Assembly: GCA_949288715.1 (NCBI GenBank)
Contig: CASELH010000024.1
Location: 1 to 48,837 of the forward strand
Reading direction: 5' to 3'
DNA: 48,837 nt
Source: an uncultured Bacteroides sp.
Lineage (GTDB): Bacteria > Bacteroidota > Bacteroidia > Bacteroidales > Bacteroidaceae
Position 1 is the stretch's first letter. Each line of letters starts with the position of its first letter. Below, piece by piece: positions 9,183 to 16,650 of this stretch. The position numbers and the translations under genes were made by a program. Below the pieces are notes generated by a model. That model was not told the DNA's origin and did no database searches. It saw only the letters and a list, made by a program, of their open reading frames with translations.

Positions 9183-10118
9183 ATGAATCCTAAGACTTAC
9201 GTGCCCTTAGTTTGTATATTCTTCTGCACCGCATGCGGCAACCAGTACCACAAAGCACAAGCGGCTGACGTGCAAACTTGTGCCGACACCATCTCCACAT
9301 TCGTGCTGCCCGCCATCCCCGACATACTCACGGAGCCGGAAGCACGCGCCGCCTACCTCGTAGAACACTACTGGGACCACACGAACTTTGCCGATACAAA
9401 CTACATCCATCACCCCGACATCGTGGAGCAGGCTTGGGTAAACTACATCGACCTGATGAAACTCGTGCCCTACCCTGCCGCGGCATCTTCGCTGAAAAAC
9501 ACCTTCAATGACAAAGGCAAACATAAGAAGTGCTACCTGTACCTCATGGAACTCGCTGAGAAATACCTGTATGACCCCAACTCGCCCATGCGAAACGAAG
9601 AGTTGTACATACCCGTATTAGAGGCTGCAATGGCGGCACAGGTACTGGATGATTCCGAAAAGATTCGCCCCAGCAACCGCTTGAAACTTGCGCTGAAAAA
9701 CCGGCAAGGCACCCCGGCCACAGACTTCAGCTATACGCTTGCTTCGGGAAAGCAAGGCACTCTCCACGCCTTAGACGCGCCCTATGTATTGCTTTACATC
9801 AACAATCCCGGCTGCCATGCCTGCGAAGAAACCCTAAACGAATTGCGCAACAACACGCTCATCGCCCAAATGGTGGCCAACGGGCAAATGAAGGTACTCT
9901 GCCTCTATCCCGATGAAGACCTGAACGAATGGAAAAAGTACCAGAATGCCTTCCCCGCCGAATGGATAAATGCCTACGATGCCCACCAGACACTGACCAA
10001 ACAGCAACTGTATGACCTCAAAGCCATCCCCACCCTATATCTGCTTGGAAAAGACAAAACAGTATTGCTTAAAGATGCCAGCGTGCCGCAAATCACGCAA
10101 TATCTAAGAGGGAAATAA
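9183..10118 (+). CDS. DUF5106 thioredoxin-like lipoprotein
   Basis: A 311-residue secreted protein. The N-terminus MNPKTYVPLVCIFFCTAC ends in a lipobox-like FCTAC (Cys18), so it is probably a lipoprotein. Residues 40-180 are a helical segment typical of Bacteroidetes DUF5106 (ARAAYLVEHYWDHTNFAD). Residues 190-311 form a thioredoxin-like fold with ATDFSYTL at its start, the redox-type motif CHAC (Cys211, Cys214) after LYINNPG, and the cis-proline loop AIPTLYLL. The CxxC pair suggests a thiol reductase or isomerase in the periplasm, but the motif differs from CGPC and activity is not proven. A strong hairpin terminator directly follows the stop codon. Confidence 0.88.
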   Translation: MNPKTYVPLVCIFFCTACGNQYHKAQAADVQTCADTISTFVLPAIPDILTEPEARAAYLVEHYWDHTNFADTNYIHHPDIVEQAWVNYIDLMKLVPYPAAASSLKNTFNDKGKHKKCYLYLMELAEKYLYDPNSPMRNEELYIPVLEAAMAAQVLDDSEKIRPSNRLKLALKNRQGTPATDFSYTLASGKQGTLHALDAPYVLLYINNPGCHACEETLNELRNNTLIAQMVANGQMKVLCLYPDEDLNEWKKYQNAFPAEWINAYDAHQTLTKQQLYDLKAIPTLYLLGKDKTVLLKDASVPQITQYLRGK

Positions 10119-10120
10119 AA

Positions 10121-10145
10121 AAGAGGGCTATTGCAGCCCTCTCTT
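10121..10145. terminator. Bidirectional intrinsic terminator
   Basis: An 8-bp stem (AGAGGGCT, five-base loop, AGCCCTCT) at 10122-10142 has an A-run on its left and a T-rich right flank. It lies between the convergent DUF5106 gene (stop at 10118) and the DUF4293 gene (stop at 10177). The minus-strand T-run is the stronger one, but the stem can serve both transcripts. Confidence 0.85.
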
Positions 10146-10176
10146 CTTATTTCAGTCACACGTGTGAATTCATTTA

Positions 10177-10632
10177 TCAGCGCAAGCGGTCGGCAGCACG
10201 CACCATCACCTCATCCCGATAAATAGCCCTAAACGCCAAATAGTTGAGTATAATGGATACGGCAGGCAAACAGAGCGCCCACCCTACTTGGAAAGATGCA
10301 TGGCCGAAATCTTTCTTCAGCACAAGCAGGAAAGCCACGAAAGCCACATAATAGCCTACCAACAAGATACTGGAAAAAATAGTCATGCGCACCTGCAGCA
10401 TGCGGTTTCTGAACAGAAATATAGTGCAGAAAGCCACCACAGCGCTCAGCAGCAGTATGCAGAACAATCCCCACGTAGATGTCACCGAGCCGTCAGCAAG
10501 CGTCACGCCCAAAGGCTTGAATACCTGCGTCACGCCGTCTGCCCCGATGAAGCGTCCTATGGGAAAACACATGGCAAGCACCAACAAGACGGTGACTACA
10601 AACAGATATACTGATTGTATACGTTGTATCAT
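10177..10632 (-). CDS. DUF4293 family membrane protein
   Basis: A 151-residue integral membrane protein with four predicted helices at about 6-26, 52-73, 80-103 and 110-132, and a basic C-terminus. It matches the Bacteroidetes DUF4293 family in length and in the opening MIQRIQSVYLFVVTVLLVLAM. Function is unknown. It is the last gene of a minus-strand set bamD-rpoZ-DUF4293, 29 bp after rpoZ, and ends at the shared terminator. The conserved linkage to rpoZ and bamD hints at an envelope or growth-linked role, but nothing in the sequence shows one. Confidence 0.88.
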   Translation of the reverse strand: MIQRIQSVYLFVVTVLLVLAMCFPIGRFIGADGVTQVFKPLGVTLADGSVTSTWGLFCILLLSAVVAFCTIFLFRNRMLQVRMTIFSSILLVGYYVAFVAFLLVLKKDFGHASFQVGWALCLPAVSIILNYLAFRAIYRDEVMVRAADRLR

Positions 10633-10661
10633 ATCTTCTCGTATTCTCTATAATAAGTGGT

Positions 10662-10997
10662 TTATTGCAATTTGTCTTTCTCCTTGGAAGGATTGCGATA
10701 ATAAATTTTCCCCTCAATGTATTCCTGGGTTGCAATCAGCGTAGGCTTAGGCAACTTTTCGTAATACCGGGAAATCTCAATCTGCTCGCGATTCTCAAAC
10801 ACCTCCTCCAAATTATCGTTGTACGAAGCAAACTCAGCCAACTTCTTGGACAGTTCGTTCTTCAACTCCACACTAATCTGGTTAGCACGCTTGGCAATGA
10901 TGGCCACTGTTTCATAAATATTGCCCGTGTCTTCACACATAGCCATCAGGTCGCGGGTCACGGTAGTGGTAGGAGCATTAGTTTTTCTGTAATCCAT
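10662..10997 (-). CDS. rpoZ: RNA polymerase subunit omega, Bacteroidetes type
   Basis: The small omega subunit that helps fold and hold the beta-prime subunit in core RNA polymerase. The 111-residue protein has the family core: an N-terminal segment with ETVAIIAKRANQI (compare the conserved R-A-x-Q/E-I of omega), helices to about residue 70, then a Bacteroidetes-type tail (KPTLIATQEYIEGKIYYRNP) ending in charged residues. It sits between bamD and the DUF4293 gene on the minus strand, an arrangement usual in Bacteroides. The gap to bamD is 72 bp, with no terminator seen, so co-transcription is likely. Confidence 0.9.
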   Translation of the reverse strand: MDYRKTNAPTTTVTRDLMAMCEDTGNIYETVAIIAKRANQISVELKNELSKKLAEFASYNDNLEEVFENREQIEISRYYEKLPKPTLIATQEYIEGKIYYRNPSKEKDKLQ

Positions 10998-11069
10998 AAA
11001 TCTAATATACCTTATTCGTGTTAATTATATCAGTTCGTCTTTTTCTTGCCTCAAGTCTCAGGGCCACGC

Positions 11070-11873
11070 TTAGTCTTTCAGCACCTTCTGTGCCTCATCA
11101 AAGATATGGTCGGCCTCTTTGAGGTATTTGCTTTCCGGAAACTCGTTCTTGAAAGCGTAATATTCGTCCACCGCCTCACGGTAGCGCTCCATCTTCTTGT
11201 CTTCCACACTGTAAACGGCAAGTTCATACTTTGCCCGCAGGATAAGGATAGACAAGTCTTCGCGGAGGTTGGTGTAAGGATAATCGCGCAAAGCATTCTG
11301 GGCAGTGATAACACATGCCTGATAATTGTTGCCCAAGTAATTGCCCAAATTATAATAAAGCTTGGCCGAAAGGTACTCCTTCATCACCAGCTTGTCTTGC
11401 AGGGCAAATATCATGTTCTGCGCTTCTTCCTTACGGGAGCTTTCGGGAAAATATTCCAAGAAAAGTTGCAATTGCTGAATGGCGCTATACGTGCCCGACT
11501 GGTCGAGCCTGGGCTCGGGCGTGTCAAGATACAATGCCTTGCCGGCATGAAAACGTGCCAACTCTGCATAGATGCCGCGCGGGTAAACGTTGTAATACTG
11601 GATGAAAGTTTGAGCCGCCGTCTGATAATCCTCCTGATTATAGTAGCACATGCCCAACATGTAAAGCGACTCTTCTGCATTGGCCGTACCCTTCAAAATG
11701 GTAATCAGCTCATTAAGCAAGGTGGCGGCACGGGTGTACTGTCCCTTGGCAAAGAAGGCTTTGGCCGCTTCATATTTGTATTCATAATCAGTGCTTTTCA
11801 GCAACTTGTTGTATTCCCCGCACGCGGAAAGCGACAAGGCGAAAAGCACGGCTACCAGTATATTTTTCTTCAT
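11070..11873 (-). CDS. bamD: Outer membrane protein assembly factor BamD
   Basis: Lipoprotein component of the BAM complex that inserts beta-barrel proteins into the outer membrane. MKKNILVAVLFALSLSAC is a lipoprotein signal (Cys18), followed by GEYNKLLKSTDYEYKYEAA, the usual opening of Bacteroidetes BamD. The rest is tetratricopeptide-like helical pairs: KAFFAKGQYTRAATLLNELI, SLYMLGMCYYNQEDYQTAAQ and LFLEYFPESSRKEEAQNM are recognisable units. The 267 residues fit the family. It is first in the set with rpoZ and DUF4293, and a good promoter (-33 GTTG, 20-nt gap, -7 TATCTTTG) lies 31-62 nt upstream. Confidence 0.94.
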   Translation of the reverse strand: MKKNILVAVLFALSLSACGEYNKLLKSTDYEYKYEAAKAFFAKGQYTRAATLLNELITILKGTANAEESLYMLGMCYYNQEDYQTAAQTFIQYYNVYPRGIYAELARFHAGKALYLDTPEPRLDQSGTYSAIQQLQLFLEYFPESSRKEEAQNMIFALQDKLVMKEYLSAKLYYNLGNYLGNNYQACVITAQNALRDYPYTNLREDLSILILRAKYELAVYSVEDKKMERYREAVDEYYAFKNEFPESKYLKEADHIFDEAQKVLKD

Positions 11874-11903
11874 TGCTTAGGCTCGGTTTGCTCAAATAAT
11901 GTG

Positions 11904-11935
11904 CAAAGATAGGGGTTCGCATCGAATTAAGCAAC
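11904..11935 (-). promoter_or_regulatory. Promoter of bamD-rpoZ-DUF4293
   Basis: On the minus strand a TTG element (11932-11934) is followed after 20 nt by TATCTTTG (11904-11911), close to the Bacteroides consensus TTTG-N20-TAnnTTTG. Transcription would start about 25 nt before the bamD ATG. The promoter is embedded in a perfect inverted repeat. Confidence 0.7.
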
Positions 11936-11945
11936 GATGCGAACC
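11914..11945. terminator. Inverted repeat: ACT gene terminator overlapping the bamD promoter
   Basis: A perfect 11-bp stem, GGTTCGCATCG and CGATGCGAACC, encloses a 10-base loop. It begins 11 bp after the stop of the ACT gene and could end that transcript, though the minus-strand T-run after it is poor. The same stem covers the -33 element and most of the spacer of the bamD promoter, so an operator role is an alternative. Confidence 0.55.
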
Positions 11946-11955
11946 TTAATTTTTC

Positions 11956-12381
11956 TTACAACCTATACAAATCGCTTGCTGCAAGCAAGTCTACCTTCTT
12001 CTCCATGAGCACACGGATGCAATTTTCCATATCGTTCGGGCGGATAATCACATTGGCCGTGTCGCCATTGGCAAAGGAATACATGTACTCGATAAACACC
12101 CCTTCGTCCGACAAGAAACGCAGCACCTTGGCCAGCGAGCCGGGGATGTTGGGGCAGCTGATGCCCACCACGTCCGTCACATTGACGGCAAAATGTTTAT
12201 CTTTCAGTGCCTTGTAGGCTTTATCAGGTTCAGAGACAATGCCGCGCAGGATACCGAAATCCGCGTTTTCGGCAATACACAGGGCAGACAGGTTAATACC
12301 CTCAGCCGCCAATGCCTCGGTCACCTCGGTGAGGCGACCCGACTTGTTTTCCAAGAAGATTGAGAGTTGTTTTGCTACCAT
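11956..12381 (-). CDS. Tandem ACT domain protein
   Basis: A 141-residue protein made of two ACT domains (about residues 3-68 and 70-138), small ligand-binding folds that often sense amino acids. The first reads KQLSIFLENKSGRLTEVTEAL, the typical beta-alpha start with the Gly-Arg-Leu turn; the second starts VVGISCPNIPGSLAKVLRFL. It has no catalytic domain. It lies 30 bp after the paaK-like gene on the same strand, a pairing seen in many anaerobes, where the ACT protein is thought to sense the aromatic or amino acid substrate. Regulation of the ligase by an aromatic amino acid is therefore plausible but inferred. Confidence 0.9.
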   Translation of the reverse strand: MVAKQLSIFLENKSGRLTEVTEALAAEGINLSALCIAENADFGILRGIVSEPDKAYKALKDKHFAVNVTDVVGISCPNIPGSLAKVLRFLSDEGVFIEYMYSFANGDTANVIIRPNDMENCIRVLMEKKVDLLAASDLYRL

Positions 12382-12411
12382 TACAGTTGGGATTATAGAT
12401 TAGTAATTACA

Positions 12412-13710
12412 CTACAGCTTCCGGTTATCAATCACGCGCTTTGCCTTGCCCACGCTACGCTCTATGCTGCGCGGCTCTACCAGGCGCACATCCACGCTGA
12501 GGCCCAGCACGCTTTGCAGGCGGGCAGTAAGTTTTTTCTTCATGGCAAGCATTTTGTTTATTTCATCCGAATAGTAGTCCGGGCGAACCTCCACCTGAAG
12601 TTGCATGGTGTCGGTGTTATTCTTCCGGTCAACCAGCAAGAGGTAGTGGGGCTCGAACTCGGGCATCTCCAAGATGACGGATTCTATCTGCGTGGGGAAC
12701 ACATTGACGCCACGGATGATGAGCATGTCGTCGCTCCGCCCCAGAATGCGGTCCATCCGCACCAGCGTACGCCCGCAGGGGCACTTGTCGTAGTGCAAAG
12801 CCGTGAGGTCTTTGGTGCGGTAGCGCAACAAGGGCATGCCCTCCTTGGTGAGGTGGGTGAATACCAACTCGCCGGTCTCCCCCTCCGGCAGGGGCTCCAA
12901 AGTCTTGGGGTCGACAATCTCGGGGAAGTAGTGGTCTTCATTAAGGTGCGTGCCATGCTGGCATTCGCACTCATAGCCCACGCCGGGGCCTGCTATCTCG
13001 CTCAGTCCATAGATGTCGTAGGCCTTGATGCCCAATTTCTGCTCAATGTCTTGCCGCATTTTCTCCGTCCAAGGCTCAGCGCCAAAAGCCCCTCCCCTCA
13101 GTTTGAACTCCTCGCGGGGAAGCCCCGAGTCATGGATGGCATCGGCCAGGTAAAGGGCATACGAAGGCGTGCAGCACAGCATGGTGGCCCCAAAGTCGTG
13201 CATCAGCGTGATTTGCTTCTCGGTGTTTCCGCTGGACATGGGGATAACCGACGCCCCTATGTTCTCCGCCCCCGCGTGGGCGCCCAGCCCTCCGGTGAAA
13301 AGCCCATAGCCGTAGGACACCTGGAAGATGTCCGTATTGTCGGCCCCATAGGCAGTAAAGGCGCGCGAAATACACTCGGCCCACACCGAGAGGTCTTTGC
13401 GCGTATAGCCCACCACAACAGGCTTCCCTGTGGTGCCCGACGAGGCGTGTATGCGCACTATCTGACTCATGGGCACCGCGCACAGCCCGAAGGGGTAATT
13501 ATCGCGCAAGTCATATTTCGTGGTGAAAGGCAACTTCACGATGTCGGCAATGTCGTTGATGTCGTCGGGCGTAATGCCCAGCTCCTGCATTTTCTTGCGG
13601 TAGAATGGAGTGCTGTGGTATACGTACTCCACCATACGCTTCAAACGTATGCTTTGTATCTTACGGAGGCTGTCGCGGTCCATGCACTCAATGCTCTCGT
13701 TCCAAATCAT
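12412..13710 (-). CDS. paaK: Phenylacetate-CoA ligase family enzyme
   Basis: An AMP-forming acyl-CoA ligase that activates phenylacetate or a related aryl acid with ATP and CoA in the cytoplasm. The 432 residues fit PaaK. Visible signatures are the start region RMVEYVYHSTPFYRKKM, the AMP-binding loop HASSGTTGKPVVVGYT (about residues 90-105), YDIYGLSEIAGPG (adenine-binding), LVFTHLTKEGMPLLRYRTKDL and the hinge GRSDDMLIIRGVNVFPTQIE. The C-terminal domain ends with a conserved-looking basic tail (GKAKRVIDNR). No phenylacetate ring-degradation genes are nearby; in anaerobes this enzyme usually works with 2-oxoacid oxidoreductases in reversible aromatic amino acid metabolism. It is transcribed with the ACT gene from a clear promoter. 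Confidence 0.93.
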   Translation of the reverse strand: MIWNESIECMDRDSLRKIQSIRLKRMVEYVYHSTPFYRKKMQELGITPDDINDIADIVKLPFTTKYDLRDNYPFGLCAVPMSQIVRIHASSGTTGKPVVVGYTRKDLSVWAECISRAFTAYGADNTDIFQVSYGYGLFTGGLGAHAGAENIGASVIPMSSGNTEKQITLMHDFGATMLCCTPSYALYLADAIHDSGLPREEFKLRGGAFGAEPWTEKMRQDIEQKLGIKAYDIYGLSEIAGPGVGYECECQHGTHLNEDHYFPEIVDPKTLEPLPEGETGELVFTHLTKEGMPLLRYRTKDLTALHYDKCPCGRTLVRMDRILGRSDDMLIIRGVNVFPTQIESVILEMPEFEPHYLLLVDRKNNTDTMQLQVEVRPDYYSDEINKMLAMKKKLTARLQSVLGLSVDVRLVEPRSIERSVGKAKRVIDNRKL

Positions 13711-13744
13711 AGGTTACTTATGTTTTAATTATGGTATTACTGTT

Positions 13745-13759
13745 CGCCCTGTCAGGGCG
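13745..13759 (-). promoter_or_regulatory. Leader hairpin of the paaK-ACT operon
   Basis: A perfect 6-bp stem with a 3-base loop (CGCCCT GTC AGGGCG) lies between the -7 box and the ATG at 13710, within the expected 5' leader. No T-run follows it on the minus strand. It may affect mRNA stability or translation. Confidence 0.45.
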
Positions 13760-13783
13760 AGTGTGTTTCTTGAACGGATATCG

Positions 13784-13815
13784 CAAAGATATGCTTATTT
13801 TCAATACGCGCCAAA
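13784..13815 (-). promoter_or_regulatory. Promoter of the paaK-ACT operon
   Basis: TTTG (13812-13815) and TATCTTTG (13784-13791) on the minus strand are separated by exactly 20 nt, a full match to the Bacteroides consensus. The leader to the ATG at 13710 would be about 65-70 nt. Confidence 0.8.
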
Positions 13816-13833
13816 TGTTTGCGGCAAAGTTTT

Positions 13834-14745
13834 TTACCCCTCCTGCGCCACCACCTTCTTGAACTCCGGCGGATAGGGCGTCTCAAAACGCATGGGTTCC
13901 CCCGTAACAGGATGGTAGAAGCACAGCTTGAAGGCATGCAGCGCCAGCCGCCCCAGCGGATTGGCCTCTTCCAGGCCATAGCGCCCATCGCCTGCGACAG
14001 GGTGACCGAGGTCTTGCATGTGCACGCGTATCTGGTTTTTGCGCCCGGTGTCCAAAATAAGTTCTACCAGCGAATAGCCGCCCCCGCGGCGGATGGTGCG
14101 GTAGTGGGTGACCGACTCCTTGCCCCCGTCGTCCGTAGGGCTGGAGTGCACGTAGAGCACGCGGTCGGTAAGCCAGGAGCGCACCATGCCCTCGTCCTTC
14201 TCCATGGCTCCGCACACCACCGCCACGTAGCGGCGGTCGTACACAATGCGGTGCCAGTTGTCGCGCAGCGTGTGTTGCGTCTTCTCGTCTTTGGCAAACA
14301 TCATCAGCCCCGAGGTGTCGCGGTCGAGGCGGTGCACTATGTAGAGCCGGTTGTTCCTGCCCGAGCGCTTGACGTACTCCGTCAGTATGGTGTAGGCCGT
14401 GCGCTCCTTCTGCCGGTCGGTGTTCACCGAAAGCAGCCCGGGCGCCTTCTCCACCACTAGCAGGTAGGCGTCTTCATACACTATCTTCAAGAGGCGGTTG
14501 TGAAACTCCCTGCCCCCCTTCTCCCGACTGATCTGCACCTTCATGCCCGGCCGCAGGGGGAAGTTGTACTGCGTGGTAATCACATTGTCCACATACACCA
14601 CGCGCTTGGACAGCAGCGCCTTGAGCTTGGTGCGGCTGGCCTGGGGCATACGTGCCGACAGGAAAGCCATCAGCTCCATGGGTTCTTTCACCAGGAAATC
14701 GGTGTATTGGGCTTGCGCCCTGGCCGGAATTCGTTGCTTTGCCAT
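13834..14745 (-). CDS. RluA-family RNA pseudouridine synthase
   Basis: Converts specific uridines in rRNA or tRNA to pseudouridine. The 303-residue protein has an S4-like RNA-binding segment (about residues 20-75, KLKALLSKRVVYVDNVIT) and a catalytic domain with IVHRLDRDTSGLMMFAK; Asp141 in HRLDRDTSG is the family nucleophile. Later motifs include DRRYVAVVCG and LVELILDTGRKNQIRVHMQ (motif III) and HPVAGDGRYG. Which position it modifies (RluD-like or other) cannot be told. It starts 11 bp after the rlmD stop on the same strand, so two RNA modification enzymes form one operon. Its 3' end is 18 bp from the paaK -33 element. Confidence 0.93.
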   Translation of the reverse strand: MAKQRIPARAQAQYTDFLVKEPMELMAFLSARMPQASRTKLKALLSKRVVYVDNVITTQYNFPLRPGMKVQISREKGGREFHNRLLKIVYEDAYLLVVEKAPGLLSVNTDRQKERTAYTILTEYVKRSGRNNRLYIVHRLDRDTSGLMMFAKDEKTQHTLRDNWHRIVYDRRYVAVVCGAMEKDEGMVRSWLTDRVLYVHSSPTDDGGKESVTHYRTIRRGGGYSLVELILDTGRKNQIRVHMQDLGHPVAGDGRYGLEEANPLGRLALHAFKLCFYHPVTGEPMRFETPYPPEFKKVVAQEG

Positions 14746-14756
14746 ACTTTTCTTTT

Positions 14757-16178
14757 TTAAGATTTCAACTCCAGGCGGACCACATTCTCCACATGGTGGG
14801 TATGGGGAAACATATCGACCGGCTGTACAGCAGTAACACGATATTTAACGTCAAGCAACTGCAAATCGCGCGCCTGGGTAGCCGGATTACAGCTGACATA
14901 TACAATGCAACGAGGCTGGGCAGAAAGGATGACATCCACCACATCGGGATGCATACCGGCACGGGGAGGGTCAGTAATAATGACATCAGGGCGTCCATAT
15001 TCGCGGATGAACTCCTCCGTCAGCATGTCCTTCATGTCGCCAGCAAAAAACAGTGTGTTGCCTATCCCGTTCAGTGCCGAGTTCACCTTGGCGTCTTCAA
15101 TGGCTTCGGGCACATACTCTATGCCGATGACTTTCTTCGCCTGCCGGGCCACGAAGTTGGCTATGGTGCCCGTGCCCGTATAGAGGTCGTACACCAGCTC
15201 GTTGCCCGTCAGCCCGGCAAAACGGCGGGCCACCTTATAAAGTTCATACGCCTGCTCCGAGTTGGTCTGGTAAAACGACTTGGGCCCCACCTTGAAGCGC
15301 AAGCCTTCCATTTCCTCAAAGATGTGGTCCGTGCCCTTGAACACGTGCACATCAAGGTCGGTAATGGTGTCGTTGCACTTGTTGTTGACCACGTAGAGCA
15401 GCGAGGTGATTTCGGGAAACGTATCAGCCACATATTGCAGCAGGCGGCGGAACAGTTCCATCTCCTCTTCCCGCTCAATCTTGCTCACCACAATCACCAT
15501 CAGCTCGCCCGTGGTAGAGGTGCGGATAATGAGGTTGCGCAGCATGCCCTCGTGCGTGCGCAGGTTTATGAAGGGATAATGGTGCTCGTAGGCATAGTCG
15601 CGGATGGCGTTACGGATGCGGTTGGACACATCGTCCTGCAGCCAGCACTCGTCGATGGCCAGCACCTTGTCGAACGCTCCCGGTATGTGGAAGCCCACGG
15701 CATTCATCTGCTCGTACACCACGTCCTGGCGCACCTCCTCGGCGGTGAGCCAGCGTTTGTCGGAAAAGGTAAACTCCAGTTTATTGCGGTAGCGCTCCGT
15801 CTTCTGCGACCCTATGATGGGCGACACCTCGGGCAGCTCCACCTTGCCTATGCGCGTCAGGTTGTCCACCACCTGCTTCTGCTTATACTTCAACTGCTCG
15901 GCATAAGGCAGCACCTGCCACTTACACCCGCCGCACACGCCATAGTGCCGGCAGAAGGGCACGGCGCGCACCGGCGAATACTGGTGAAAGCGCACCGCCT
16001 CGGCCTCGGCATAATGGTGCTTCTTCCGCTTCACCTGCAAGTCCACCACATCGCCCGGCACCACGTAGGGCACAAACACCACCAAGTCGTCCACCCGGGC
16101 CATGGCCTTGCCTTCGGCGGCCACATCCGTTATCGTAACCTTCTCCAACAGAGGGAGTTCTTTCTTCTTTCTTGCCAC
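14757..16178 (-). CDS. rlmD: 23S rRNA (uracil-C5)-methyltransferase, RlmD/RumA family
   Basis: SAM-dependent enzyme that methylates C5 of a 23S rRNA uracil. The 473 residues contain an N-terminal TRAM RNA-binding domain (to about residue 60), an iron-sulfur cluster site (Cys76, Cys82 and Cys85 in FCRHYGVCGGCKW, plus ECWLQDD), SAM motif VYDLYTGTGTIANFVARQ, DPPRAGMHPDVV, and the catalytic Cys in YVSCNPATQARDL. The start is set at GTG 16178 (protein beginning with the basic stretch ARKKKELPLLEKV). The frame stays open upstream to an ATG at 16271, but a full consensus promoter occupies 16241-16272, so translation from there is excluded. It leads an operon with the RluA-type gene. Confidence 0.93.
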   Translation of the reverse strand: MARKKKELPLLEKVTITDVAAEGKAMARVDDLVVFVPYVVPGDVVDLQVKRKKHHYAEAEAVRFHQYSPVRAVPFCRHYGVCGGCKWQVLPYAEQLKYKQKQVVDNLTRIGKVELPEVSPIIGSQKTERYRNKLEFTFSDKRWLTAEEVRQDVVYEQMNAVGFHIPGAFDKVLAIDECWLQDDVSNRIRNAIRDYAYEHHYPFINLRTHEGMLRNLIIRTSTTGELMVIVVSKIEREEEMELFRRLLQYVADTFPEITSLLYVVNNKCNDTITDLDVHVFKGTDHIFEEMEGLRFKVGPKSFYQTNSEQAYELYKVARRFAGLTGNELVYDLYTGTGTIANFVARQAKKVIGIEYVPEAIEDAKVNSALNGIGNTLFFAGDMKDMLTEEFIREYGRPDVIITDPPRAGMHPDVVDVILSAQPRCIVYVSCNPATQARDLQLLDVKYRVTAVQPVDMFPHTHHVENVVRLELKS

Positions 16179-16240
16179 TTGTATCTGCTTTTTTATGAGA
16201 ACATGGCAGGCCGTCGTGCCCCGCCAACGCATTTTGGCTG

Positions 16241-16272
16241 CAAAATTACGCATTCCCCGCCGGAATTGCAAA
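16241..16272 (-). promoter_or_regulatory. Promoter of rlmD
   Basis: TTTG (16269-16272) and TAATTTTG (16241-16248) on the minus strand with a 20-nt gap match the Bacteroides promoter consensus. Its position decides the rlmD start: the upstream in-frame ATG at 16271 falls inside the -33 element. Confidence 0.75.
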
Positions 16273-16354
16273 CCCTATCGCCGCATAGGCGCCCATAGCC
16301 ACAGCAAAAACATTTTATAGTAAATATATTTTACCATTCAACGGACATTGCGAG

Positions 16355-16462
16355 CCATAGGGACCAAAGTCGTACCATGTTCGTACCAAAGTCGTACCAA
16401 GTTCGCTCCATTCCCGTCGCTATAGAAGCGAACAAAGAGCGAGTATGGAACGACTTTGAGTG
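16355..16462. repeat. 22-nt tandem array C with nested inverted repeats
   Basis: Five units start at 16355 (20 nt), 16375, 16397, 16419 and 16441 (22 nt each), the first two sharing ACCAAAGTCGTACCA. The same interval folds on itself: AAAGTCGTACC pairs with GG(A)ACGACTTT, and inside it GTTCGCT pairs with AGCGAAC. The array lies in the 472-bp gap between the divergent rlmD and ppdK genes, flanked by the two promoters; the rest of the gap is AT-rich and shows no gene. Confidence 0.75.
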
Positions 16463-16595
16463 CACTTTTTTTACCACCCATTCTAACCCTCGCCCGGACA
16501 GGGGGAAAATGGCCTTGCGGGGCACCATTTCCGCCTTATTGACAGATTTCTGAAAAAATATGCGTTAAACAGTTTTTTAATTCGTAAAATATCTT

Positions 16596-16603
16596 TAGCT
16601 TTG
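16596..16603 (+). promoter_or_regulatory. Putative -7 box for ppdK
   Basis: TAGCTTTG matches TAnnTTTG, 47 nt before the ppdK ATG. The expected -33 position is a T-run lacking the G, so the match is partial. Confidence 0.55.
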
Positions 16604-16650
16604 CGAGCGAGATAAGAAACCACAGTACTTATAACCTTCAAATTTATATT

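Noticed and set aside
12367-13728. 453-codon plus-strand frame opposite the paaK-like gene
   Set aside because: The minus-strand protein has all the adenylate-forming ligase motifs and a consensus promoter; the opposite frame has none.
14652-16298. 548-codon plus-strand frame opposite rlmD
   Set aside because: Rich in His, Leu and Ala with no recognisable domain, fully antisense to a methyltransferase with catalytic motifs.
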